From positions 186,001-250,000 of the forward strand of contig JACATO010000036.1 of NCBI GenBank assembly GCA_018389105.1: a stretch of 64,000 nucleotides of DNA, read 5' to 3'. Origin of the DNA: Nautilus pompilius (taxonomy: Eukaryota; Mollusca; Cephalopoda; Nautilida; Nautilidae). The notes beneath the pieces were generated by a model. That model saw only the letters and a program-made list of their open reading frames with translations. It ran no database searches and was not told where the DNA came from. Positions 12,591-26,735 of the stretch are shown here, piece after piece. The position numbers were made by a program, and so were the translations under genes. Numbering within the stretch: position 1 is the first letter of the stretch; each line of letters starts with the position of its first letter.

Positions 12591-14769
12591 TTTTTTTCTC
12601 TATGCAGCGATTTCTGCTGCTAGACTCGAATAACTGCAGGAGTTGTTTTTCGAAAACTATCAGAAACTGGCAACTGAAGTTTTCTTCTCGATTATCGATT
12701 TTGGAGCTGGAGCGTGGTTGTATATAAACAATGCGGTTATTGAATTAAGGCAGATAAATCAGTGACGCTCAGATTGTGGCTTCGGCGGTCTACGATGGCA
12801 TTGGAGACCGACGCTTTCATACTATCGGCTTCCATTTTAAACTTAAATTATAACGTTGATTGCAGAAGACGGCGACAGGAAATAGATGTCGAATGGGATA
12901 CGAACTGGATGCTCTGACGTTTCCGAGATAGAACACATATTTATTCGATAAAAACTCGCATCTCGCGACGGAGCGAGTCCTCCGATCAGCTCGGAGGTAA
13001 ATTGCTCTCCGCTAACCAGCGACCCGCTTGAGTTTTACTCCGGTCTCAAGCCAGGGGGGGGAGGGGTTCGAGTCGCTGCACGAAAGACGAGGAGCAGACC
13101 TCTTCCGCTCGGCAGATGTTAATAAACATCGAGTATGAAGATAGAGAAAGTTGTCAGTCTAATAGACAAGCTGATAGGAGAAGATGGAGCGTCTTGTCAG
13201 ACTATAGACCGCTATCATACTGCACATGTCCCGACAAATTGGCCATCTGGCTTCTGTATTTGCATTAGCCGACCGATAATTTGGTGCCAACTCTGTTTGC
13301 TGTAGCCAGTTGCTGGACACTGGTTTCTTCTTAAACGTTACCCTTATGGAAATACACCTTTATTAGTCTGATTTACTTTTGGTCTCCCAAGTCGTCCGTT
13401 TACTTGATTGATAATATAACCGTTCGTTTCTCTTAATCTCGCTGCGCAAAAAAAAAAAAAATCAACCAGATTAAACCAAAATCTATTTTGAAAACGTACG
13501 AAACAAATACGTTGGAGAATATCTTTTGACAAACGCACAGAGCGCCATCTGGTAAATGTTTTTGAAACTAAAATGCTATTGCATCTTTAAGCAGATTTTC
13601 TCGGAAGAAAAAAAAAAAAAATAAATCGCATTACGCAGTTGTTAGACCTCGAGAGTTTGTTAGGTAATATCATATTTATCGTCGCTTCGGGTACTTGGTG
13701 GAGCCAGCCCCAAAGAGAAAGGGAAGTGGTCGTTCGTGTTGCAAGGGCCACGCTTTAAATCGGTATTTATCTCTTTCTCGACGGGGTCGGGTGACAGGTT
13801 TAAAGCGTTGCTATTTGCACCGTTGTCGTTCGGTGAGTATATATAATCGTTCTCATCCATCAGAATGAAAGCGACCTCCCGCGCTCTGATTTGCGAGTGA
13901 AGCAGGGGTAAACAAAAGGAACCAGAAGGGATCTGTCACTGTCGTAGCAATCTCGCTCTCCACACCACCTTCACACATCTGCCGCACGGTGCGCCGCTTT
14001 GTTCGCGTCGTTCACAATAATAGCGCCGTCACCCGTTCGCATCTCCGAAGTCGAGGCGTTGTCAGCGAAGGCGGCCCACGATCACCAGAACAACTGATCA
14101 ACGCCCACGAGAGTCGGCGCTTCATCGTAGGGGAACCCTTTCCTTCTACACGCAACTCTGGCGAGAGTTATGATCTCTCATGTCGGCCGTAAGTCTGAGA
14201 ACCCGTTCCTGCCATTGCTAGTGTCGTTAGCAATATCTATCTTCTGACAAGTTGACTTCTTTAACACAAGAGCGCCTCCTAGCGGCTTGTTTTAGTTGTT
14301 CCCCAGACATTAACAACAATGCCCGTATTTTTTGCGCGCCGAATACGATACTGTAAACCGTTTTTTTTTCTTCTTGTTTTCTTTTTTAATCATCACGACG
14401 AGCTTCTCTCTTCTCCTCTGAGCGAGTGGTCGGTTAGAGCATCTCCCGCCACCCCTGAGACGGGTAGGCGAGCTTAGCGGTGTAACTCAATCTGTGTCTA
14501 CTATCCAAACGCGTCCCCGGTCACGTGAAAAGACGGCGGCTTTGTGTTGCGAGCGGACTGACGCGTAACTAACCCGACCGAACCAGTCTCTTGATTGGCC
14601 AGGCAACACAAGCCAGACTGAGCCACCGCAAGACCAAGGGTTAACGCCCACTCCCTCATTTGTTCTTCAGTCATTATATGGCCCTTCTAAAGATGAATAT
14701 TGCTAATCACTCGGAAGACGAAAGAGACTAATTTTCTTCCGAAAATGTCTTGATCATTTTGATTTTGTT

Positions 14770-14800
<31 letters not shown>

Positions 14801-14824
14801 TAATATAATAATAATAATAATAAA
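14770..14824. repeat. (AAT)n microsatellite
   Basis: AAT trinucleotides with small interruptions. Confidence 0.95.
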
Positions 14825-15690
14825 TGGCAGCATTGGAAAAAAGTAAGGATTGTCATTTTATATAACAAAATCCCTGTGTAACTGCAGAACATCAATCTGC
14901 TCTTATTTGCTCGCTTAATCGTGCGGTGTTGATCGGCAATTTCCTAATGGCTCTTCAGTAATTGCCCCTTCTGCAAATTCGCTTTTGATAGGACTCGCTT
15001 TCTCTCGCCATTGTTCCTCCATACCTGCAAATACAAAACACGATCTGGTCTGGCCGACCTGAAAAGATCAAAAGAACGACAAATTTCGGCAATTAATGTA
15101 AAATCGTCCTGATCAAAGACGGCATTCATTCTCAAAGGATAATTTAAACTAATCGGCTAAAGCGGACAAAATATTTCTACAATTTTATTGCCGGAGAAGC
15201 TTTATCATTCTCAGCATCCTTGTAATTGTAACATATTATGCTGCAGCATACATCATCGGCTGCTTAAAGAATCTGCCCAACAAAAGGAAGCGCAGATAAT
15301 GAAGAAGATTTACGTCAAATTATAATTATGCCTTATTATCGGTTCGTCATTTGTAAAGGGCCGACTAGGAAATACCGAATTTTACAATAATGTTGCCAGT
15401 GATTCATTTAAATATGTTCCTTTTTAACATGATTCGCGTATAATTCTCTGAGTAATCTGATCCCGAGTTGCCTAGGGAGAGATATGTTTTAAATTTTCTT
15501 GACATTAAAGCTTGTTATTATTCATAAATTTACATTTTGTGTATTTTACGCACGAAAATAATGTGCATCTGGCTGTATGCGGACTGTTAAATTAAACATC
15601 GATACGGATATTTCTAAACCTTTACCATCTTAATGTAGTCACTAACGTTGCTCGCTCATCTTAAGCTGCATAATAAACAATGCAAAACTC

Positions 15691-16646
15691 TCATCGTGTT
15701 TATTTTGTCTCCGACGTTATACGGTCATTGTAAACATAGTTACGGACGTTACTGAACCCCCATCACGTTTATCTTGTCTCCGGCGTTACACGGTCATTGT
15801 AAACATAGTTACGGACGTTACTAAACCTCCGTCACGTTTATCTTGTCTCCGGCGTTACACGGTCATTGTAAACATAGTTACGGACGTTACTGAACCTCCA
15901 TCACGTTTATCTTGTCTCCGGCGTTACACGGTCATTGTAAACATAGTTACGGACGTTACTAAACCTCCATCACGTTTTATCTTGTCTCCGGCGTTATACG
16001 GTCATTGTAAACATAGTTACGGACGTTACTAAACCTCCATCACGTTTATCTTGTCTCCGGCGTTATACGGTCATTTTAAACATAGTTACGGACGTTACTA
16101 AACCTCCATCACGTTTATCTTGTCTCCGGCGTTACACGGTCATTGTAAGCATAGTTACGGACGTTACTAAACCTCCATCACGTTTATCTTGTCTCCGGCG
16201 TTACACGGTCATTGTAGACATAGTTACGGACGTTACTAAACCTCCATCACGTTTATCTTGTCTCCGGCGTTACACTGTCATTATAAACAGTTACGGACGT
16301 TACTAAACCTCCATCACGTTTATCTTGTCTCCGGCGTTACACGGTCATTGTAAACATAGTTACGGACGTTACTAAACCTCAATCACGTTTATCTTGTCTC
16401 CGGCGTTACACTGTCATTATAAACAGTTACGGACGTTACTAAACCTCAATCACGTTTATCTTGTCTCCGGCGTTATACTGTCATTATAAACAGTTACGGA
16501 CGTTACTGAACCTCCATCACGTTTATCTTGTCTCCGGCGTTACACGGTCATTGTAAACATAGTTACGGACGTTACTGAACCTCCATCACCGTGTTTATTT
16601 TGTCACCAACTTTACAAAAACATTGTAAACCACGTTCAGGATGTTG
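15691..16646. repeat. 69-bp tandem repeat, 14 copies
   Basis: Unit reads CACGTTTATCTTGTCTCCGG, CGTTACACGGTCATTGTAAA, CATAGTTACGGACGTTACTA, AACCTCCAT. The first and last copies are the most diverged (TCGTGTTTATTTTGTCTCC at both ends), while inner copies differ by one to four bases. Three inner copies share a three-base loss (CATTATAAACAGTTACGG), a mark of local amplification. Centre homogenised, edges decayed: typical of unequal exchange. No open frame runs through it. Confidence 0.97.
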
Positions 16647-19600
16647 ATTTTTAAGCATCTTATAATTATCTTTTTAGATATCCTTTCGTTCATCTCACCG
16701 GTTATGTTAAAAACAAAAACACCCATCGCATAAGATTAGAATTTATGTCATTATTTTTACGGTGACACTGCTCGAGAATGCATTTATTTAACACGTGCGT
16801 CGATAAAGCGCCTTGTAGACAATTAGCGGTACTTCACGTTTGTACTGCTGTTAATATATTCCCCTCAGCAGGAAATCTATTTTTAAAGCACACACGCGTC
16901 CACAATGGCGAGTAACATCGTCCTGGGGAAAAACTATTTACTTTATCTCGTGTTTCTGGGCTACACCGAATGCAGTATATAAAAATTACAAATTCGCTGA
17001 AAAGTCAGACAAACGGGCCAAGATGTCGGGCACGTGTTTCTTCCTTCGTCTTAATAAATAAGTGAACTGACGAAATCGTGATCGAAACGATAACGGGGGG
17101 GGAAGTGAACGGAAATCTCAGGCAAAAGGGGGAAAAAAAAAAATCAATCACCGATTTGATTTCACACACCAGCAGAAGGCTGAATAAATGTGGGAAACGT
17201 GACGATGTGTTGATTAAAACCCCGAGAGCTGACAGGTTTACGGATATAGATAGGGAACTTGCAGATGGAACATGGCGCAGGGCAAGAACTCGAGGGTCGC
17301 CGGAATTCTGCGTTATAAAAGACTCGCATTACTGGGGCGAGAATATCTGTCCCCTTTCGTTCGAATTGTCTGATGGAGCCGAAGTAAAAAAAAAACGACA
17401 GATAAATAGTCGGACAAAGTCTATTCACTCGTAGAGGCCGACAAGACGTTAAAAAATCTCCAGGTCTTTTAAATACGATCTGAGGACAGAGCTGGGTAAC
17501 CGAAAGTTTAACAACTGAAGGCGATGTTCTTGTTTGTATTTTTGTTGTTGTTGTTGTTTTTCTTGCCTGCGCGATCCCTTTCCTTACCATGACGCTGCCG
17601 TTGTTACGATAATTATGACCTACGTCGTTTGCAGCAGTAGCGGGTCGTTTTTCCAGATGACGCATCGCCAAAAGCCGCCACTGGTATCATCACCGTGATA
17701 ACCGAGACGTTCTCCGTCGGACTCGTCCGTGATATCACCGGCGCTCACGGGGCGGACGCACTGACTGCCAAACACGAACATCTGCGGAAACAACATCCGT
17801 CTGCTCGGTACTGGCTTGCATCCGTCCTGCGGCGGAGTGTTTGGACACGCGGGTGGCATTTTTGCAATAAGGACCATGTGCAATTTGTCACCAACCCAAC
17901 GGGCACGCACGGGGCTGTGTGGCGGCGACAGGTGCGCTCACGGGAACCGCAGTTTGCTTCCCAGTAAGGAATTTCCAAAAGGCACATTTCGTTTCGCACT
18001 TCAAAATAAAATCGGGTTCTTTCGGATGTTCTTTTTCAACATTTTAAACGCAACTCTTCCTTTTATAACGGTTTTTTTTGTTATTGCTTCGTTTCCCGTC
18101 TCCAAACAGACTTCTGCTGCACCGGTGGCTAAAATAAAGCAATAATAGATTACGTCTATCAGCCAACCGTGAATAAATTAGTTCCTCTCTCTCTCTCTAT
18201 ATATATATATATATTATTTTTTTTAAATTTCAGCTAAAAAAAACCTAATAAAAATGTATGGTTATATTCTGTCATGACATATTATTGCCAACAGCATCGA
18301 AAAGTTATTCATTTATCCGTCGAAGTAAAGATAACAAGAGTTTACCAAACAGATAAATCATTTTTTTTTTTTTTAAGTTTCCTGTAGCGGTTATCCTTCA
18401 AAGGTGGTGGTTAATAAGTGATGGTTTGCTTCTAGATATAATTATCTCCACTGTAAAGCCAACAACAGTTGCTCACAGCATCGGCTTCTACTGTGTTTTT
18501 TTACACACGCTCACACACAAGTTGTTTTTTGTTTCAGTCCGTGTGCTCGAGACAGCCGTTAGCACCTGATTCTACCTTTTTAATTAATAGCGAAGCTGTA
18601 TACGTATAATTGTAGCTGCGGGGAAACAGCGGCTGCTTATAGCTGTATAGCTCTGTTTCGTAAAAGTTACATGGTATTAAAAGCTTCTTTTCAACAGTTT
18701 TTGTTGTTGCAATAAACAGTAAAAGTGAAAGAAAAAAAAAAGAGAGAGAGAGAGAGAGAGAAAGTCGTAATGCTGAGGGAATAGTGAAGTGGAAGAATAG
18801 AAAGGTTAGCTAAGACTTATGATGATTTATGTGCGTGTGTGTCTATGTGTGCGAGTGTATTGCGTCTGCGCATATGTCTAGGAATTGGCAAGTTGTGGTA
18901 TTACGTTAGATCTCTCTCGCTCCCGCTGTATAGCGCGCGTATCGATGTTCCCAGGCGTCCACGGAGCCGGCGCGCCGAGTGCCGTCTGAGGAGGAGGAGG
19001 ACGGCTCTCCGAACTGTTTTCTCGCCAGTCAAACGGCGACGGTTTTCTCGTTTCTGGCGCGAGATCGATGGCTGGGGTCTCGTTCTGGAAACGCGAACTC
19101 CTCGACACGTCAGCGCGTGAGCTTGGCAGCCATACTTGAGGCGACGAGTACAAACAGCCAGGTGACTTTTGAGGAGCGCGAACGTCTTTTCATCGATCCC
19201 AGATTCTTATTTACCTGCTGCGGACAGCTGTTGCCTTGATGTTTCCTTTGAGGGAAGCAAGCGACACTTAGAATTAGATTTTAAGGGCATCAGAAGCACC
19301 TTTAAAAAGCAAAAACAAAACAAACCAAAGCGTTAGTATTTTGGTATTATTACCCCGACCTCTGCATCTCCTCGTCAGGGGTTTGCCGAAGAGTTAATTA
19401 CGTCATCTCCCAGTATGGGCTGGCCCCTGCAGGGGTGCGGAATGGGGAGGTGGGCGAGAAGATGCTGCGTGTCATAACTACAACAGCCATCGGCATCCTC
19501 GAAATGTACCTCATCTTCTCTGCCGGCTGACGGGGAGCATTGAAGAAAATCGGTCCGGTGTGGTTCACCTGGCTCCCTGACTCATTCACCCTTTGCTGCC

Positions 19601-22600
19601 GTGGTTGACAGGTATTCGAGTCGATCGTACTCACCGCACGTGGAAGAACTTGCCATCAGCAGCCGGCTTCTGTTCTGCAGACTCTCCTTACTTTGCGCTA
19701 TTCTCCTCGCACACCTGTATATTTTTTACCTCTCCTTTGTGTGTGTGTGTGGTGTACGTGTGTGTGTGTGTGTGCGTGCGTGCGTGGCGTGCAGGCGCTG
19801 GCCTTCGTAATAAATCGCAATGAATTCCTTTTTTCTAAGCCGCCGCTTCCAGATTTCTCGTATCAAAGCCAAACTATAACTGATCAACTGTTCTACTCTC
19901 CTTTCCAGATCGCGGATCCAGTCCGATCACCGCCCAAATCTCCGCCTTGTCTTGTTGTGTTTGTGGTTCTATCCCCCAGCGATTTTTTCAACCTTCAACA
20001 TTTATCTAATTAGGCTCCGAATATAAATTCCTTTTATAGACATCTTTGAATGCCACCGTCGTGCGAAACGCGTTATATGGCGCCAAATTATCGAGTCTCA
20101 GAAACTCCATCAAATCGTCTCCTTGGTAGAATTTATTTATTAATTTACTTCGCGCGTGGAGGTGGGGGGGGGGGATGTGTGTTTTTTTTTTGGCTTTGTC
20201 ACCGAATTGATGCCAGTTGCAAATTTCCGGGTTTTCTGTAGAACAGCTTGGTGCGGGCGGACAGTGGCTGTTTGCACACACACGGGGCGAACTAGAAGAA
20301 CGAAGGCCAGCAGACAGACAGACAAGCGATGACCGGCTAACAGTTTGCTAAACAGATTAAAACAGACCTGTTCGGCAGGGGCAGCAGAAAATATTTTTAA
20401 ATTACTCGCTTTCAGGCTCCTGGGAAATCATGCATTCCCGAAGTTTGTTTTTGTTCTGCGTTTTAGCTATTTAAAATTCATGAAAAGGTCAACGCGGTAA
20501 ATCGGCTCACCCGTTTTCCTCGTTCCCCAAGTCCTCAGGAAGTCTTGGAGTCTCGGCTGGCATCGGCAGAGAGTTCGCCTGACCGTCGAAATGGAACTAT
20601 GAGAAACGAATGGTTTCAGACTTCTGGCGATGGCGAATACAGTCTTGAAGGATCTCTCCCTCGCCGAAAAGAGATCGTCACCATTGGATATCCACGGTTC
20701 CCTTTCCAACACGATCTCCGGTTTTAGTTCGTAATATAAAATCTTGGCCATAGGCGAACAGTTTCTCCTGTCAGCCAGCTAGAATCTAGTCCTGCTATTC
20801 TTTTGAAAAATATCAAAGTAGAAACAACCATTCTGAATGGGTACCGCTAAAGAAAGCTTGCAAAAGGCAACAATCAGATTAGAATTTGATAATAATATTT
20901 GTTAATGGTCTAGTAGCCGGAGACTGTCACTTTCACTCTGACATGGAAGTAATCACGACGTTAAGACAAAATATCACGGGACCATCATCGTGGTTATATG
21001 TGAGCCAGTACATGATCACCCAGGCTCCGGTATATCAATTCATCGCAGACCGGTTGACATTAGTTACCTTCACGGCACCGGCTGCTTTTGAAGACTCTTC
21101 TCCTCCTCCACTTCCCTTCCATTTTCCTGGTAGCTTATTCAGGATGCTATGGAGCTCTCGGGCTCGTATCTGCAACACTTGGGAGTCCGGTGTCACACCC
21201 AATACTAGCCTCCGCTCAAAACATGATTGGTCCAGACTGTTAGCAGAACCGAGCCATCAGCGAGTGAGGCCTCGCGGCGCCATTAAGTTCCTGTCTGGTT
21301 CTCCAGCAGGTGGCTAACAATCAGTGCGATCAAGGAGAAATCTTTCCAAATGTTGTTCAAACTTTAACGGTGTTTCGTATTTTGGACTGTTTAAAATATA
21401 TAAATGTAGATTTAAATACTGATAAACAGGTTTCTAAAAATGTCACCCTTGTAGCTATAATTTAGAAAGATAAACAACATAGATGAAGAAGCAAAAAGGT
21501 AGTTTTGTTCTATTTTTCAGGGTGTTCATCAATTCCAAACTATCTGAATTTGAAACAACGAAAAGAAAAGAGTAACATTTTTATTACAGACAAAGAAAAA
21601 TAATGAATCGACTTAGACAGTAAACTTGTTAAAATTCTTGAAGGGGGTGTCAGAATATTTGCAATTTACAGCTTCGCGGTTCGTTTCACGAGGTCCGGTT
21701 GAGTCCAGTCCTGTTTTTTTAATCACGTGTTTATGCTTGTTTTCGTCCGTTCGTTTATAGACGAAACTGCGCAAAACTTTGAGCGAATGGGCTTTGTAAG
21801 AACAGCCATGCGGGTATCATTACAATAACTGCTCCGCTTTGTTGTTGTTTGCAAACGCGATATTATATTCTATAGGTGGATAGAGAAGACTGCTTATTCC
21901 TCGGGTTCACGCCGCGCTCGTCGATTTCTGCATCTCTCTAAATTAATTATCCGTGTGGTGATGGCGCACAAACTATAGGTCTGCTAAGAAACCATTGGTC
22001 CAACAACTGAATTAACAGACACAAACACAAGAAAAAACGCATTTAGAAACAAGCAGGCGGTTGGTCATCTCTGCTTTTTCTCGACCTGGTTTCCAAGAGG
22101 ACTTAACCCCTAGAGTGAGTGACGGAAGCGGCACCGAGTCGTCCATCCTCGTCCGCCTGTCGCCAAAAAAGCAAGTGCGCGGGCGACTACCCGCCGCCAC
22201 AAAACCAGTACTCTACACGCTAGGCTAACCCACCGATTGTAACGTAGCGTGAACCTTCCCCGGATGCTTTCGGCTTCTTCGCGTCCGCGCTGTGGAGGTG
22301 GAGAAACTCGATCGACGACCAACGTGGAGGGGAAGTTGCGGCTCGGAGGTTTCGCCAATCAATGAAATCGACGCCGCTGTCGGGTCTTAAATGCGCAGGA
22401 AGTCGAATCGTGAAATTCTCGTCATCTTAGAGTTGAAGAGATCGCCAGGGACGGTTGTTACGGCGCCAGTAATTCCCAGTTAAGCGTACAGATAATCTAT
22501 AATCGACGTCATACGGTTTGACCTTCGATGAGAGCAGCAACAACAAAAAAAGAAGCATATCACCTCAATGACAGCCTCCTCGACACGCTTAATTAGAAAC

Positions 22601-24068
22601 TACTGGCGCCGTAGCAACTTGGTCCCGCCCCCCTCCCCCCGGTTTCCTCGCATTGTTCCGTAGGTACGTCAACATCGGAAATGTTTGGCATCCGTGAAAG
22701 GGCGACGTCCGTGGTTGGCTGTAAAACGCTGATGTGGATCTGTCACGGTACGGGGCTGTGTAATTGGAAAGCGGAGTTGAAAACTTAGTAAGTAAATAAA
22801 TAAGAAAGAGTTCCAGCTGAGAGCTTTGCACAAATCCTACTCCATCATGCGTTGCCCTGTGGAATAAATATAATAAGTCAAAGTTCTACCTTATAACAGA
22901 AAACGAGCAGGAAAATGCAGTAATTCGAAAAACGAAAATGGCAGCCAGGAAAGCACCAGTGGAGTTGATAAACTGGTTTATCCAGGCCATATATATACAT
23001 ATATATTTACATGTGTTGATTAGTAAACGGCATTTTTTTAAAGGACTTATGGGAACAAATAAAGTCCTTGAAACAATTTTATAAAAGATATATGGAGGAA
23101 ACTTGTGAGAGATTTTATCAGCAAAGTTTGAGGATTGGGCAGGCGGCGGCGAAGGGGTCAACCGAATAAGGCAGTAGATATTTTAGTTGACGTACGACAA
23201 GCGAAGTCGACGTTTCCCCCTCATGGGTTACCTTGTCAGTTTTACTTTCCCCGCGGAAGTCATCGTCGAGACGGTACCGTGATCAAACACCTGAAGCAAA
23301 CTCCTCCGCGCGTTCGTCGACACGCGATCCCGCTTGTATTATCGAGGCATTAGTCTCGCCTGCCGCTCGTCAGCCATATTAGATGTCCCTGCTCAAAAAT
23401 TCAGGCAAGCGTGAAACCTTGGAGGGGATTCCAAACCCCCACCCAGACAAACAAACAAACTAACTAAACTACCCGTAGAGATTGGGCGAACGTTTGTACG
23501 GAATTAGTTACAAAACTGTAATTTAGGGAGAAGGGCGCCGGCCCGGTTTCGCCGAGGGAGGGGCCCGATAGAGTTCACGGATGTCGGGGGCTTCGCCCCG
23601 AATGTTGAGTGACAGAGAGAGAGAGAGAGATTGGGGGGGGTAAGCCACGAGTTCCTCCTTTTAACATTAAAATTAAAACTAGAAAGTAATTGGCTTCTAG
23701 AGCCCGGCTGGTAAACCGATCTTGCTGACACAGTAAAACCGAAACTCCATTGATTTCCTCAGCGAAGCAGCTCGGCGCATATTCCCACTCACGCTGGAGT
23801 TACTTACATTTGTTCGCCAGATGGCGGGGCTATAGCGCCTACGTCACGGTGGGGAATCACGCAGAGTTAATCGAGTTATTTAATTACATTGTAAAAAAAT
23901 AGGCAAAATAAAGTTTCTCTAATATATATATATATATATATATATGATACTTTTAAATTTCTTCCAGAATGTTAAAATACGTCATTGCAGTCCCACTCGA
24001 GATCACGATGTGTGTGTGTGTGTGAAGTAAGTCTCGGAGGTTTTTGTTTTTGTTTTTTTTTTATTTTT

Positions 24069-24185
24069 CCCATAATGCCCTTTGTGTTCTGTGGTCGTTA
24101 TTTCGGCTGACAGACGCCACTGAGACGCAGTCGGAACCAACTTATTATAAAAGCCTCTGAACATGCAGTGCTGTGAAAGCGTTCA
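24069..24185 (+). promoter_or_regulatory. Candidate TATA promoter
   Basis: A TATAAAAG box at 24146-24153 lies about 70 bases downstream of CCCATAATGCCC (24069-24080), which resembles the core of ZNF143/THAP11 sites. An initiator-like TTCACTTT sits near 24181, slightly farther than the ideal distance. The following frame is not recognisable, so this is only a candidate. Confidence 0.2.
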
Positions 24186-26679
24186 CTTTGGATGTCGTCT
24201 GCTGGCTTTCATTTGTCAGAGGTCCGAAGCGTGGACCGGACCGGTCAACGCATCTGCGGCCGGAAATGATGAGATGGACGGCTGAGGCGTGGGGTCAAAG
24301 GAGAATGAGTGTTCTCCGGGAACTATTTGTCGGAATAATAGCTTCGCACACCTGGGGAGCGGAAATGACTTACAAGGAATGGCGGTCTCGCGCAGACTTG
24401 TGGGGGGGGTGTGTGACAGATTATGGTAGCAGATCGATATATCGCTGATTGCTTCTACAACCGGGGCTCCGAACGATGTTGTACCGTTCGCGTACTCCAG
24501 CAAAAACCGCAAGTCAAACGGGCCGAACCCGGCTTTATGATTAAACGGGAGAGGTGCTGAAGAGGCGAATTAATATTCCATTGATCGCCCGCTCCGAGGA
24601 ACAGGAGTTAACGGGTGGTGGAAGAGCACGAGCGAAAACAATAATTGGTTTCTGCTGAGCTTATAACGGCCGCTGAACAATGTTCCCGTTTCTCGCAGGA
24701 AAATAAATTTGCATCTCCAGCAGAGGATCGTCCCGCCTCCGGTCAGTTTACTGCCCGGGATGCGGAGGGATGTGTTCCGCGCAGGCGATCCGACAAACGT
24801 CCCACTCTCCGGACCGGCACGAGAGATCGATCGGAATCGTTTTGGTTTTCATTGCAAGAAAACAAAGCAGGCGATCCTCCCCGAGAGCAGAAGTCAGCGG
24901 AATACATCCGGAGGGAAATTGAATGCGAAAAAAAAAAACAAAATGGTCGAGATGATCAGCCCCGGCGCGGGCAACAAGTGGAAATTACACGTGTCCCATC
25001 TCCTCGTCTCATCAAAGTAAAGCCCATTATCCTCCTTCCAGCTGTCGTCGTTTGTTTGTCTGGTTTGTTGTCGTCCTTTTTTTTTTTTTCTTCCTTCCTT
25101 TTCCCTCTGGAAAGATCTCTTCGCCCGATCTTCGATTAGCGGTTAGGACGATCACGGCTTTCGCCGCGCGTGTCCAAACAGGCGGATGTGCGCCTCGTTT
25201 TTCTTCTTTCTCGCGCCGTTGCCACAGCAACGCAGAGGGCAGCCGGACGTTGGGAAACGGAGTTAAACCGATTTCGTCCGTCCCGACAGCCGCTCAATTT
25301 AAACGACGGAATGTTTCGCTAAACGAGAAAAACCCCAAAACCGGCTCATACGTTTCAGATTTGGAATTGTATCGATTTATCGATTTTTATTTACGCTTCT
25401 TGGTTCGGAGCGTTTCGGTAAATGATCCCCCCCGATAACGAGCAATTGGCTGAGCAGATTAAAAAAACGGAAAAGAACCCCCAGCAGAACTCCCCCCCCC
25501 AAAAAAGACTGATAGATAGAGAAATTCGGGGTGACAGTGAGGTTTCAGCTGCCTCCAGAGTTTCTGGTGCATTCCTGAACGTTGATGCGCCTGGTAAAAT
25601 ACTTCAGGCTGATACGAAGTCTGGTATTCCTTTTTTCAATCATATTTTACACCCGTGATTCTAAAGGCATCCATCCGATCTGTCATTTGTGTATCAGATA
25701 CCCGACAAACTTAGAGACATCTCAGCCGTGTCCCCTTGCTAACTAATCATCCCCTCACCTCGTGATCGAAGATGGCCATTCGCAAATTACATACGAAGGC
25801 CCAGGCGCGTGAGTTTGCATATAGTGTAGGCGGAAGCTGCGTCAGGCGCAGGACTCACGTTCTTAGATAGGTGTAACCCGATGTCAAGGTACATCCGAAA
25901 AGGGCAGACAGCTTACTACTACCCGGAGAAAACCCTTAGGGTTTTTTTAGGTGTGAGAAGAAATCGGTGACTCTGGAGAGTGGTAAATGTCTCCCAGCCA
26001 GACCAGAAGACTGCTCGGTCTTCCTCCGCAGCCAAGACCCCCGCATTGGCTCGGAAAGCCTTGCGAGGTAACTGCGTCGCTTGGATGATGATGATTGTTT
26101 TGGCAAAAGTTGGAGGGGTGGGGGGGAGTCTAACTGATCGTGTATTTCTGGGAAACTAGATTTTTTGAAGTCTTATAATTTACGGACTTAAAAAGCCTTT
26201 TTTTTCTCTTGTTTTTTTTTTTTTTTTTAATTTGTATGAGCAGGTCTAAAGGAATTGTCGGCTCGACGAACGTCTCTCAACACGAGGAGGACTCGACAGG
26301 AACAGGCCACTTGTCTTCCCGGGATGCAATGCCATCGGAAGTCCAACTCGCTCACAACAACAACAACAACAACAACAGCAGTACAGCCAAAGTTGGGTAA
26401 TCCAATAAGATGTTTCGCTTTCTAATCCTATTAACAAACTGCTAATAATTTTATTATTCATACTGAGGCACAAAACAAACAAGAAAGTGTTAATTTCCAG
26501 TGTGACAGTTCTGTTAAGAAGTAAAGGATGGTGAATCTGTAAACCATCTCGAACTTAGCACCAACAAGGAAACCGGCTGGTGTCTGGTCCCTGAACCAAG
26601 CGAAGGAGAACGTGGTTCGGATGTGGCCGCTCGCCCGTCGCAGGTAGATGTGGGAGGAAACTAGAAAGCCTGGATGTGT

Positions 26680-26701
26680 TATTATTATACTATTATTATT
26701 A

Positions 26702-26735
<34 letters not shown>
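26680..26735. repeat. (ATT)n microsatellite
   Basis: ATT trinucleotides with two interruptions. Confidence 0.95.

Larger units (their letters stand above)
12377..15690. other. Non-coding stretch with microsatellites
   Basis: Includes (ATT)n at 12,551-12,590 and (AAT)n at 14,770-14,824. CTCF-like motifs lie at 13,539-13,553 and 14,271-14,287 (both minus). A tRNA-like A-box word GTGGTCGGTTAGAGCATC lies near 14,427. No coding feature is supported. Confidence 0.4.

Noticed and set aside
16904-16981. Short frame MASNIVLGKNYLLYLVFLGY resembling a signal peptide
   Set aside because: Only 25 codons, no donor or downstream exon; hydrophobic 25-mers after ATG are common by chance.
17162-17671. 169-codon minus-strand frame
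   Set aside because: No domain, no splice sites, overlaps other open frames; several frames this long are expected by chance in 64 kb of this composition.
20886-21317. 143-codon plus-strand frame with fairly normal amino-acid content
   Set aside because: No recognisable motif, no flanking splice sites or promoter, and CpG-rich intergenic-type context.
24645-25139. 164-codon plus-strand frame
   Set aside because: Ends in a poly-Phe run from a T tract, with an overlapping 103-codon frame in another phase; no domain.
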